Of a DNA stretch of 10,963 nucleotides, positions 1 to 5,322 are shown piece after piece. The position numbers and the translations under genes are program-made. The notes under the pieces were generated by a model, which was not told where the DNA came from, did no database searches, and was given only the letters and a program-made list of their open reading frames with translations. The stretch comes from Pseudomonadota bacterium. Its GTDB lineage: Bacteria; Pseudomonadota; Alphaproteobacteria; Rhizobiales; Rhizobiaceae. The stretch is from NCBI GenBank assembly GCA_023387775.1, contig JAEWHN010000325.1, positions 1 to 10,963 on the forward strand. Reading direction: 5' to 3'. Position 1 is the first letter of the stretch. Every line of letters begins with the position of its first letter.

Positions 1-238
1 CGATGCGGCGCGCATTGTGGATCAGGTCCTGGCCCTTGCGCGTCAGCGACACCCCGCGCGAGCCGCGATCGAACAGCGGCTCGCCGACCATCTCCTCCAG
101 CCGCTTGATCTGCATCGACACGGCCGACTGCGTGCGACGCACCTGCTCGGCCGCCTTGGTGAAATTGCTGGCCTCGGCGACCGCCACGAAGGTGCGCAAC
201 AGGTCGCTGTCGAGGTGAACCGTCATTGCCTTGGCCAT
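1..238 (-). CDS. LysR-family transcriptional regulator, N-terminal part (runs off the window)
   Basis: Only the first 79 codons are present; the gene continues past the left edge. The translation begins MAKAMTVHLDSDLLRTFVAV and then shows the classic LysR winged helix-turn-helix: a helix with SNFTKAAEQVRRTQSAVSMQ (about residues 25-44), then IKRLEEMVGEPLFDRGSRGV and SLTRKGQDL. This is the standard N-terminal DNA-binding domain of LysR-type regulators; the effector-binding domain is outside the window, so the regulon and ligand cannot be named. The start could be the ATG at 238 or the in-frame ATG at 226; neither has a strong ribosome binding site. It diverges from the EamA-type transporter, an arrangement in which LysR proteins often control the neighbouring gene; that link is inference here. 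Confidence 0.9.
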   Translation of the reverse strand, partial: MAKAMTVHLDSDLLRTFVAVAEASNFTKAAEQVRRTQSAVSMQIKRLEEMVGEPLFDRGSRGVSLTRKGQDLIHNARRI

Positions 239-273
239 AAGAATTTCTGATTGCTGGCATCATCCCAATTCGT

Positions 274-302
274 TTGAAACATGTCAATCAACGCACGATA
301 TT
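274..302 (+). promoter_or_regulatory. sigma70-type promoter for the leader/EamA transporter
   Basis: TTGAAA at 274-279 and GATATT at 297-302 are separated by exactly 17 bases, matching the bacterial housekeeping promoter pattern at four or more positions in each box. Transcription would start near 308-310, about 15 bases before the leader ORF. An inverted TTGA-N6-TCAA (274-287) overlaps the -35 box and also fits the loose T-N11-A pattern of LysR sites, so the divergent LysR regulator could act here. The promoter call is by eye only. Confidence 0.5.
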
Positions 303-323
303 GCGTGAGAGATCGAGAGTTTC

Positions 324-452
324 ATGCGAATGCGCCGGCACTGCAGGCGTGGAAATGAGCACAGTCCTCACTCACCCGCTGTCCCCCTGGGGCTGCGGGT
401 TCTTTTTATCCGGCCGCCGGACCGCTTCCGGCAGTTGTGCGAGGGCGCCTGA
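324..452 (+). CDS. Putative Arg-rich leader peptide upstream of the EamA transporter
   Basis: A 42-codon frame starting MRMRRHCRR, with five Arg codons and one His among the first nine. A GAGAG at 315-319, four bases upstream, could serve as a ribosome binding site. The frame starts about 15 bases after the predicted transcription start, runs through the intrinsic terminator hairpin at 374-400, and stops at 450-452, five bases before the ATG of the transporter. This is what a leader ORF controlling read-through, or translationally coupled to the next gene, would look like. Nothing in the peptide is recognisable as a protein family, and in GC-rich DNA a 42-codon frame can arise by chance. A second small frame from the ATG at 355 crosses the same region in a different phase. 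Confidence 0.3.
   Translation: MRMRRHCRRGNEHSPHSPAVPLGLRVLFIRPPDRFRQLCEGA
374..407 (+). terminator. Intrinsic terminator / candidate attenuator in the EamA transporter leader
   Basis: ACCCGC (374-379) pairs with GCGGGT (395-400), with an inner CCCC/GGGG stem (383-386 with 389-392), followed directly by a T-rich tract TTCTTTTT (400-407). The T tract lies only on the plus-strand side, so it would stop plus-strand transcripts. No gene other than the short leader ORF lies upstream on that strand, and the transporter starts 50 bases downstream. That makes an attenuator, or the 3' end of a roughly 95-nt small RNA, the natural reading. A competing pairing of 344-352 with 375-381 (seven pairs, two bulges) could form an antiterminator. 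Confidence 0.55.
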
Positions 453-457
453 ACATC

Positions 458-1381
458 ATGCATAACCGGACTGTCCTTGGCATCGCCGCGCTGTGCATCG
501 GCATTCTGGTGTTTTCCGTGCAGGACCCGCTGATCAAGGCGGTGTCGGACCGCTATCCGGTCATGGAGGTGATGGCGATCCGCTCCATCGTCGCGCTGCC
601 GATCCTGCTCTTCATCGTGCACCGCGACGTGGGGCTGGCCGCGCTCGCTTCGCGCCGCTTCGGCCTGCTGACCTTGCGGGCGCTGACCCTCTTCACCTCC
701 TACACCTCCTACTATCTGGCGCTCGCCGCCCTGCCGCTCGCCGATGCGGTGGCGCTCTACTTCACCGGACCGCTCTTCATCATGCTGCTGGCCGGGCCCT
801 ATCTCGGCGAGCGGGTGGCGTGGCAAAGCGCGGTCACGGCCTCGATCGGCCTGACCGGCGTGCTGGTCATGCTGCAGCCCGGCAATTCCGTGCTCGACTG
901 GGCGGCATTCCTGTCGCTGATGTCGGCCGCGCTCTACGGCTTCTCGCAGCTGGCGGCGCGCAAGCTGGGCTCGACCGAATCCTCGACCGTGATGAGCTTT
1001 TACCAGAACGGCGCCTATCTGCTCGGTGCCATCATCGCCGGCGTCATCTTCACGGTCGCCGACCTCGGCGAGATGACGCATCCGAGCGTCAGCTTCCTCA
1101 CCCGCCCCTGGGTGTGGCCGACGTCGGTCGACTTCGCGATGATGGCATCCTGCGGCGTGGTGGCTTCGGCGGGCATGATCCTGCTTTCGCAGGCCTACCG
1201 GATGGCCCCGGCCAATGTCGTCGCCACTTTCGAATACACCGGCATCTTGTGGGTGCCGCTGTGGGGCTTCCTGTTCTTCGGCGAAGTGCCGCAGGGCCCG
1301 ACTCTTGCAGGCGCGGCGCTGATCGTCGGCGCGGGCCTCTTTGCCCTCAACTCGCGGCAGCGGGTGAAAGCGCCGGCTTGA
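458..1381 (+). CDS. EamA/DMT-superfamily transporter
   Basis: A 307-residue integral membrane protein of the drug/metabolite transporter superfamily. It has about ten hydrophobic helices in two EamA repeats: the first repeat starts at TVLGIAALCIGILVFSVQDP and ends at GLTGVLVMLQPGNS (near residue 143), and the second covers AAFLSLMSAALYGFSQLAAR to ALIVGAGLFALNSRQRV. Short polar loops and a basic C-terminus are typical. The family exports or imports amino acids, metabolites or nucleoside-related compounds; the substrate cannot be told from sequence. The ATG at 458 is preferred, with GAGGG at 441-445 upstream; a GTG at 437 is in frame but has no better support. A leader with a terminator precedes it. 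Its last 15 codons reappear at 2506-2553. Confidence 0.88.
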   Translation: MHNRTVLGIAALCIGILVFSVQDPLIKAVSDRYPVMEVMAIRSIVALPILLFIVHRDVGLAALASRRFGLLTLRALTLFTSYTSYYLALAALPLADAVALYFTGPLFIMLLAGPYLGERVAWQSAVTASIGLTGVLVMLQPGNSVLDWAAFLSLMSAALYGFSQLAARKLGSTESSTVMSFYQNGAYLLGAIIAGVIFTVADLGEMTHPSVSFLTRPWVWPTSVDFAMMASCGVVASAGMILLSQAYRMAPANVVATFEYTGILWVPLWGFLFFGEVPQGPTLAGAALIVGAGLFALNSRQRVKAPA

Positions 1382-1391
1382 GGCGATTGCC

Positions 1392-1418
1392 CCGCCCTCG
1401 GCGGCCTGTTCCTTTTTT
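1392..1418 (+). terminator. Probable terminator after the EamA transporter
   Basis: CCGCC (1392-1396) and GGCGG (1400-1404) form a short hairpin with a three-base loop, followed after eight bases by six T residues (1413-1418). The stem is short and the T run is set back, so this is a moderate intrinsic terminator at best. It lies 10 bases after the transporter stop and would separate it from the lipid kinase gene. Confidence 0.4.
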
Positions 1419-1466
1419 CTCGCCGCACAGCACCTATGTGGAGACCGAACCCACCCGGTCTTCAAT

Positions 1467-1475
1467 AGGAAGGAG
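1467..1475 (+). promoter_or_regulatory. Strong ribosome binding site that sets the TTG start of the lipid kinase gene
   Basis: AGGAAGGAG ends five bases before the TTG at 1481. This near-complete complement to the 16S anti-Shine-Dalgarno sequence supports the TTG start. A 6-bp hairpin (AGACCG at 1442-1447 with CGGTCT at 1456-1461) lies just upstream in the untranslated region. Confidence 0.65.
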
Positions 1476-1480
1476 CGGCC

Positions 1481-2383
1481 TTGCCGAAATCGAACGCCTC
1501 CAGACGCGCGCTTCTCATCGTCAATCCAAAGGCTCGGCGCGGTACGGGCTCAATCGCCTCGGCCGTGGATGTGCTGCAGGCAAACCGCATGGAGGTGGTC
1601 GAAGAGGCCGCGAGCGCGCGTGAATCGCTCTCCGACCTGATCCGGCGCCGTGCCAGCGGGTTCGACCTCATCATCGTCGGAGGCGGTGACGGCACCCTGA
1701 ATTCCGCGGCCGCGGGTCTCGTTGAGGCAGGTCTGCCGCTTGGCGTGTTGCCGCTCGGAACGGCCAACGACTTCGCACGCACGGTCGGCATCCCCACCGA
1801 TCCGACAAGGGCAGCCGAGCTGATTGCAATCGGCTCGCCCTCCCCGATCGACCTGGGGGAAGTCAACGGCCAACTGTTTTTCAACGTCGCCAGCATTGGT
1901 TTCAGCGCCGAACTGGCCGCCGATCTTACCGAACAGGCCAAGAAGCGTTGGGGCAAGCTTGGCTATGCCATCACCGCCGCCCGGCTGCTGGCACGCTCGG
2001 AGCTGTTCAGCGCATATCTCGATCATGATGGCACGACCGAAAAAATCAGGACCATGCAGGTCTCCGTCGGCAACGGCCGTCACTATGGCGGCGGCATGAC
2101 GATTGAGGAAAACGCCTCGGCCGACGACGGCATGCTCGACTTCTACAGCCTGGAGGTCGACCACTGGTGGCGGTTGCTGGCACTGCTGCCGAGCCTCAGG
2201 AAGGGCACGCATGGACGCTGGGACGACGTGCGCGCATTCCGCACCAGGCAGGTCACGATCCGCACCAGCAAGCCGCGACCGGTCAATACCGACGGAGAGC
2301 TCAGCACCTGGACGCCGGCGCAGTTCCGCATCCGGCCAAAGGTGCTCCGGGTGTTCACGCCGAAAGGTGGACCGCGGCCGTGA
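1481..2383 (+). CDS. Diacylglycerol kinase-family lipid kinase (YegS/BmrU-like)
   Basis: A 300-residue protein with the diacylglycerol kinase catalytic fold shared with NAD kinase. The N-terminus has the nucleotide-binding strand ALLIVNPKARRG (residues 10-21). The signature GGGDGTLN is at 67-74 and PLGTANDFAR at 91-100. The C-terminal beta-sandwich part includes VSVGNGRHYGGGM and ENASADDGMLDFY, and near the end NTDGE; these match the bacterial YegS/BmrU lipid kinases, which phosphorylate lipids such as diacylglycerol or phosphatidylglycerol with ATP at the inner membrane face. The start is TTG, supported by the strong ribosome binding site at 1467-1475. The length is normal for the family. 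It sits between a complete EamA transporter gene and a remnant of hpt, so it may be one of two alternative cargo genes at this locus. The lipid substrate is not known. Confidence 0.88.
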   Translation: MPKSNASRRALLIVNPKARRGTGSIASAVDVLQANRMEVVEEAASARESLSDLIRRRASGFDLIIVGGGDGTLNSAAAGLVEAGLPLGVLPLGTANDFARTVGIPTDPTRAAELIAIGSPSPIDLGEVNGQLFFNVASIGFSAELAADLTEQAKKRWGKLGYAITAARLLARSELFSAYLDHDGTTEKIRTMQVSVGNGRHYGGGMTIEENASADDGMLDFYSLEVDHWWRLLALLPSLRKGTHGRWDDVRAFRTRQVTIRTSKPRPVNTDGELSTWTPAQFRIRPKVLRVFTPKGGPRP

Positions 2384-2399
2384 AGCCGCGCAACCCGCG

Positions 2400-2505
2400 T
2401 CAGACCTCGCCCTTGACCACGCCGACGAAGGGCAGCTCGCGGAAGGCGTGGGCCACGTCCATGCCATCGCCGACCACGAGATAGTCCGGGCAGTCGGCGC
2501 TGACA
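2400..2505 (-). pseudogene. Remnant of hpt: last 35 codons of a hypoxanthine phosphoribosyltransferase gene
   Basis: These 106 bases match 3274-3379, the 3' end of the intact hpt gene, at 98 of 106 positions by hand alignment. Reading on the minus strand gives DCPDYLVVGDGMDVAHAF and then RELPFVGVVKGEV followed by stop. The match begins exactly at the stop codon and ends abruptly at 2505, where sequence from the EamA transporter gene takes over. Of eight base differences, three are silent and five change four residues, including the Tyr of the conserved VVGYG motif, which is Asp here. The rest of the gene is missing, so it is not functional. It faces away from the transporter remnant. Confidence 0.9.
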
Positions 2506-2553
2506 GGCCTCTTTGCCCTCAACTCGAGGCAGCGGGTGAAGGCGCCGGCCTGA
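2506..2553 (+). pseudogene. Remnant of EamA transporter gene: last 15 codons and stop
   Basis: These 48 bases match 1334-1381, the 3' end of the intact transporter gene, at 45 of 48 positions. The encoded tail GLFALNSRQRVKAPA is identical; all three differences (CGG/AGG, AAA/AAG, GCT/GCC) are silent. The similarity stops at the stop codon; the downstream bases differ. It is joined directly to the hpt remnant at 2505/2506. The silent pattern indicates descent from a functional allele of a related lineage rather than a recent copy of the gene at 458. Confidence 0.88.
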
Positions 2554-2625
2554 AGCAGCGACCGGACATGACCGGCGCCCTTTGATATTGGCGGGCGGAA
2601 ATGAGCGCTTCGACGGAGCCGCCGT

Positions 2626-3267
2626 TCACGCTGCGGGCAGACCAGGCTCCGTAAGCGCAAAGCTTTCGCGGCCTTTCAGACCCTGCCACCAGGCATTCAG
2701 CTTGGGAAAAGCCCGCAATTCGGCCGCCCCTTCCTCGGCGGCGGCGAAATAGGCCATCATCGCGCCCAGATGCAGATCGGCAAGGCTGGGCGCGTCGCCA
2801 ACCAGGAACTCGCCGCCATTCGCCATGTCCTCCACCGCGGCCAGCACGCGACGGGAAGCGAGCAACCCCTCGGCAAGAATGGCTGCGTCGGTCTTCGACC
2901 CTCTGGCCTGGTTGAAAACGCGCTGCACGAAAACCTGTCTCACCATTGGCCAGTAGCCATAGGCGTCAGCGGCGGCGATGATCTGGTTCATGCGCGCCCG
3001 GCGTCGTGCGCCCGAAGGCTGGAGCGGCCTTCCTGGCAAGGCATCGTCGACATAGCGCGTTATCGCCGTGGTTTCGTAGAGCACGAAATCTTCGTGCACC
3101 AGCGTAGGCACCCGACCGAACGGGTGCAGCGCCAGATAGTCCGCAGGGATCGTGTCAGCGAACGGATCGATCTCCACGTGGTCCCACGGGACGCCCTTTT
3201 CGAGGAGAGCCAGCCGCGCAATCCGGAGGTAGACGCTGTAGCGATAGCCATAGAGCGTCACCCCCAT
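2626..3267 (-). CDS. Glutathione S-transferase family protein
   Basis: A 213-residue cytosolic glutathione S-transferase. The N-terminal thioredoxin-like domain (residues 1-80) starts VTLYGYRYSVYLRIARLALL, has the cis-Pro segment GRVPTLV that binds the glutathione backbone, and LYETTAITRYVDD, equivalent to the family's E-S-xx-I motif but with Thr in place of Ser. The helical C-terminal domain contains the conserved GDAPSLADLHLGAM (about residues 152-165), with the Asp of the N-capping box. The family conjugates glutathione to electrophiles; the substrate is unknown. The ATG at 3267 lies six bases after the hpt stop, with GAGGGG overlapping that stop, so it is probably translated from the hpt transcript. 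It sits within the recombination mosaic and may have come in with the second copy of the locus. Confidence 0.9.
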   Translation of the reverse strand: MGVTLYGYRYSVYLRIARLALLEKGVPWDHVEIDPFADTIPADYLALHPFGRVPTLVHEDFVLYETTAITRYVDDALPGRPLQPSGARRRARMNQIIAAADAYGYWPMVRQVFVQRVFNQARGSKTDAAILAEGLLASRRVLAAVEDMANGGEFLVGDAPSLADLHLGAMMAYFAAAEEGAAELRAFPKLNAWWQGLKGRESFALTEPGLPAA

Positions 3268-3273
3268 GGCCCC

Positions 3274-3816
3274 TCAGACCTCGCCCTTGACCACGCCGAC
3301 GAAGGGCAGTTCGCGGAAGGCGTGGGCCACGTCCATGCCATAGCCGACCACGAAATAATCGGGGCAGTCGAAGCCGACATAGTCGGCGTTCAGCTCGGTC
3401 TGGCGGCGCATGCGCTTGTCCAGCAGAACAGCGATTGAGCAGCTCTTGGCGCCCCGCGACATCATCAGCTCGCGCGTGTAGGACAGCGTCTTGCCCGACT
3501 CCAATATGTCGTCGATAAGCAACACGTCGCGGCCCGCCACCTCGTTGTCGATGTCGCGCAGCACACGCACCTCGCCGCTGGTGGTGCCGGTGCCGTAGCT
3601 GGAGATGAAGATGAACTCGACCTCCGGCGACAGGCCCACATCGTGCATCGCGCGGATCAGGTCGGCGGCGAAGATGAACGAGCCTTTCAGCACCGATATG
3701 ACCAGCAGGTCGGTGTAGTCGCGCGAGGCGATTTCCTTGGCCAGCTCGAGATTGCGCCGGGCAATCGCCGAGGCGCTGAACAGAACTTCGATATCCTTGC
3801 CGCGAACAGCCGGCAT
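3274..3816 (-). CDS. hpt: Hypoxanthine phosphoribosyltransferase
   Basis: A 180-residue purine salvage enzyme that makes IMP (and often GMP) from hypoxanthine or guanine and PRPP. The PRPP-binding loop VLLIDDILESGKTL is at residues 98-111 from the ATG at 3816. The pyrophosphate-binding part VLKGSFIFAADL (42-53), the flexible-loop segment SSYGTGTTSGEV (72-83) and the base-contact region DYFVVGYGMD (153-162) are all present. The ATG at 3816 has TTGGAG nine bases upstream; a TTG at 3831 would add five residues but lies within that ribosome binding site. The preceding gene stops at 3821, so spacing is only four bases and the two are co-transcribed. GST follows six bases after the stop. A partial copy of the 3' end lies at 2400-2505. 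Confidence 0.95.
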   Translation of the reverse strand: MPAVRGKDIEVLFSASAIARRNLELAKEIASRDYTDLLVISVLKGSFIFAADLIRAMHDVGLSPEVEFIFISSYGTGTTSGEVRVLRDIDNEVAGRDVLLIDDILESGKTLSYTRELMMSRGAKSCSIAVLLDKRMRRQTELNADYVGFDCPDYFVVGYGMDVAHAFRELPFVGVVKGEV

Positions 3817-3820
3817 GCTC

Positions 3821-4471
3821 TTAGTCTCCAAAGGCGACCGCTACGGTCTTCACGCCGTTCTTAGGCACCGCAAGGCGCGAGGAAAAGGCAAATCTGCCGC
3901 CCGGCGCCAGGGGCGTCTGCGATGTCCCCAGCTTGTAGAAGGTAGCGCGCCCGTCCTCGCCGGTCACGCGGATTTCCAGCGCCGGCAACAGCGCGGCCCT
4001 GTTGCCGCCATTGGTGGCCTCGCCGTCGACATGGAGGATCGGCCTGCCGGCGGCGGTGTCGACGCGCGATTTCACCCCGCTGATCGTGAAGGCGGGTGCT
4101 GCCCGCGCGGGCTCGGGAAAGGGCAGCCGCAGCAGCAGCGCGTGCCCGCCCGAAATCCAGAATGCCGCGAGCGCCAGCCCGAGGCCGAAGACCCAGAAGG
4201 CAGGCCCCCCGCGCCGGGAAAAGGGGCGCGCGCCTAAGTGGGGAAGCTTCCTGTCCTTGCGCAGGATGTCCATGCCGGCCGCCGGCGAAAGGCCGGGCGC
4301 GGCAACCGCGTCGATCTTGGGGAAGGCCTGGTCGGGTGCGTCCGGAGCCACGATTTCGTAATCGGCGTCGATCACATCGGCACGGCCCTGGGGCCGCGGC
4401 ACTGCGGTGGCAGCCGCCGTCGACGCCATGATCTCGCCGGAAACCGGGCGCGCCGTGCGACCGTCTGACAT
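3821..4471 (-). CDS. Single-pass membrane protein of unknown function, upstream of hpt
   Basis: A 216-residue protein with a Pro/Ala-rich, probably disordered cytoplasmic region (1-85), one membrane helix around residues 90-113 (WVFGLGLALAAFWISGGHAL), and an outer domain of about 95 residues that looks like a small beta-sandwich (FTISGVKSRVD, ILHVDGEATNGG, LEIRVTGEDG, YKLGTSQTPLAPGG, FAFSSRLAVPKNGVKTVAVAF). This layout matches alphaproteobacterial proteins near ftsE that often carry an N-terminal MJ0042-type zinc ribbon; here no Cys pairs are present in the N-terminus, and none can be recovered from the bases upstream. The ATG at 4471 is clear. It diverges from ftsE across a shared control region and is co-transcribed with hpt. 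The function is not known; an envelope role is inference from context. Confidence 0.8.
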   Translation of the reverse strand: MSDGRTARPVSGEIMASTAAATAVPRPQGRADVIDADYEIVAPDAPDQAFPKIDAVAAPGLSPAAGMDILRKDRKLPHLGARPFSRRGGPAFWVFGLGLALAAFWISGGHALLLRLPFPEPARAAPAFTISGVKSRVDTAAGRPILHVDGEATNGGNRAALLPALEIRVTGEDGRATFYKLGTSQTPLAPGGRFAFSSRLAVPKNGVKTVAVAFGD

Positions 4472-4476
4472 AGCCG

Positions 4477-4490
4477 AAAGGATATCCTTT
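4477..4490. repeat. 14-bp perfect palindrome in the leader of the membrane protein gene
   Basis: AAAGGATATCCTTT is a perfect inverted repeat five bases before the ATG at 4471. It contains AAGGA on the minus strand, which could act as a distant ribosome binding site, and could also be an operator for a dimeric regulator or form a short hairpin in the mRNA. No regulator can be named. Confidence 0.5.
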
Positions 4491-4503
4491 TCGAATGTTC
4501 CCG

Positions 4504-4555
4504 GATTCCGAAGGTAAACGGAATTGGTTAATGCTTCGCCACCAGACAGCGAATC
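4504..4555. promoter_or_regulatory. Two GANTC (CcrM methylation) sites between the divergent genes
   Basis: GATTC at 4504-4508 and GAATC at 4551-4555 fit GANTC, the target of the alphaproteobacterial cell-cycle methyltransferase CcrM. Two sites in a 191-base region are more than base composition alone would lead one to expect, although the numbers are small. They flank the approach to a CtrA box. Confidence 0.5.
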
Positions 4556-4577
4556 AGGCCCGCTTTTGCCGTGAAAT

Positions 4578-4594
4578 TTAACCGATCGTTAACC
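4578..4594 (+). promoter_or_regulatory. CtrA-binding box upstream of ftsE
   Basis: TTAA at 4578-4581, seven bases, then TTAACC at 4589-4594, an exact match to the full CtrA consensus TTAA-N7-TTAAC. CtrA is the master cell-cycle response regulator of alphaproteobacteria and controls several division genes. The box sits 68 bases before the ftsE start, a distance suited to promoter control. A half-site in the opposite sense (GGTTAA, 4526-4531) lies nearer the divergent gene. Whether CtrA activates or represses here cannot be read from the sequence. Confidence 0.7.
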
Positions 4595-4662
4595 GTCCGG
4601 CCCGAAGGTCGTCTCGAACAGTCGGCCCGCTTTGGGGGCCCCAACACCCAAGGGCTCTGCAT

Positions 4663-5322
4663 TTGATCCGCTTCGAGAACGTCGGCCTGCGCTACGGGAT
4701 GGGCCCGGAAATTCTCCGCGACATTTCCCTGCACATTCCCGAACGTTCGTTCCAGTTCCTGACCGGCCCCTCCGGCGCCGGCAAGACCACCCTGCTGCGG
4801 CTTCTGTTCCTGTCGCTGAAGCCGACGCGCGGGCTGATCACCGTCTTCGGCAAGGACCGCTCGCGCATATCGCCTCAGGAACTGCCGCTGATGCGCCGGC
4901 GCATCGGCGTGGTGTTCCAGGATTTCCGCCTGCTCGATCACATGACGACCTACGAGAACGTGGCGCTGCCGCTGCGTGTGCGCGGACGCGAGGAGGCAAG
5001 CTACCGCAGCGACGTGACCGAGCTGTTGAAATGGGTCGGCCTTGGCGAGCGCATGCATGTGCTGCCGCCGGTGCTGTCGGGCGGCGAAAAGCAGCGGGCG
5101 GCCATCGCGCGCGCCCTGATCGAGCAACCGGAACTGCTGCTGGCCGACGAGCCTACCGGAAACGTGGACCCGCCGCTGGCGCGGCGGCTGTTGCGCCTGT
5201 TCATCGAGCTCAACCGGCTGGGAACGGCGGTGATCATTGCCACGCACGATCTCGCCCTGATGGAACAGGTCGACGCACGGCGCATGATCCTGGCCGACGG
5301 GAGGCTCGACGTCTATGACTGA
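4663..5322 (+). CDS. ftsE: Cell division ATP-binding protein FtsE
   Basis: A 219-residue ABC ATPase that pairs with FtsX at the division site and drives septal peptidoglycan hydrolysis through amidase regulation. Motifs in order: Walker A GPSGAGKTT (35-43), Q-loop VVFQDFRLLDH (about 84-94), ABC signature LSGGEKQR (about 139-146), Walker B with catalytic Glu LLLADEPTGN (about 159-168), and the H-switch ATHD (about 194-197). The translation from the TTG at 4663 (MIRFENVGLRYG) is the expected start of rhizobial FtsE; AAGGG at 4650-4654, eight bases upstream, supports it, and no ATG is close by. The stop overlaps the ftsX start by eight bases, so the two are translationally coupled. A CtrA box lies upstream. 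Confidence 0.95.
   Translation: MIRFENVGLRYGMGPEILRDISLHIPERSFQFLTGPSGAGKTTLLRLLFLSLKPTRGLITVFGKDRSRISPQELPLMRRRIGVVFQDFRLLDHMTTYENVALPLRVRGREEASYRSDVTELLKWVGLGERMHVLPPVLSGGEKQRAAIARALIEQPELLLADEPTGNVDPPLARRLLRLFIELNRLGTAVIIATHDLALMEQVDARRMILADGRLDVYD

Noticed and set aside
274..465. A 63-codon plus-strand frame before the transporter
   Set aside because: Its ATG lies inside the predicted promoter, and it crosses the terminator in a different phase from the better placed leader ORF.
368..1465. A 365-codon open frame antisense to the EamA transporter gene
   Set aside because: Its translation is rich in Arg, His, Gln and Glu with no family resemblance, as is typical for the reverse of a membrane protein gene.
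2103..2585. A 160-codon plus-strand frame across the end of the lipid kinase gene and the remnants
   Set aside because: It is out of frame with the kinase and the C-terminal half is the wrong-strand reading of the hpt remnant.
2400..2660. An 86-codon minus-strand frame ending in the Hpt tail
   Set aside because: It reads through the antisense of the transporter remnant into the hpt remnant; it is a chimera of two fragments with no catalytic part.
4472..4560. A frameshifted zinc ribbon upstream of the membrane protein gene
   Set aside because: The reverse complement was read by eye and shows no CxxC pairs, so there is no sign of a broken zinc ribbon there.
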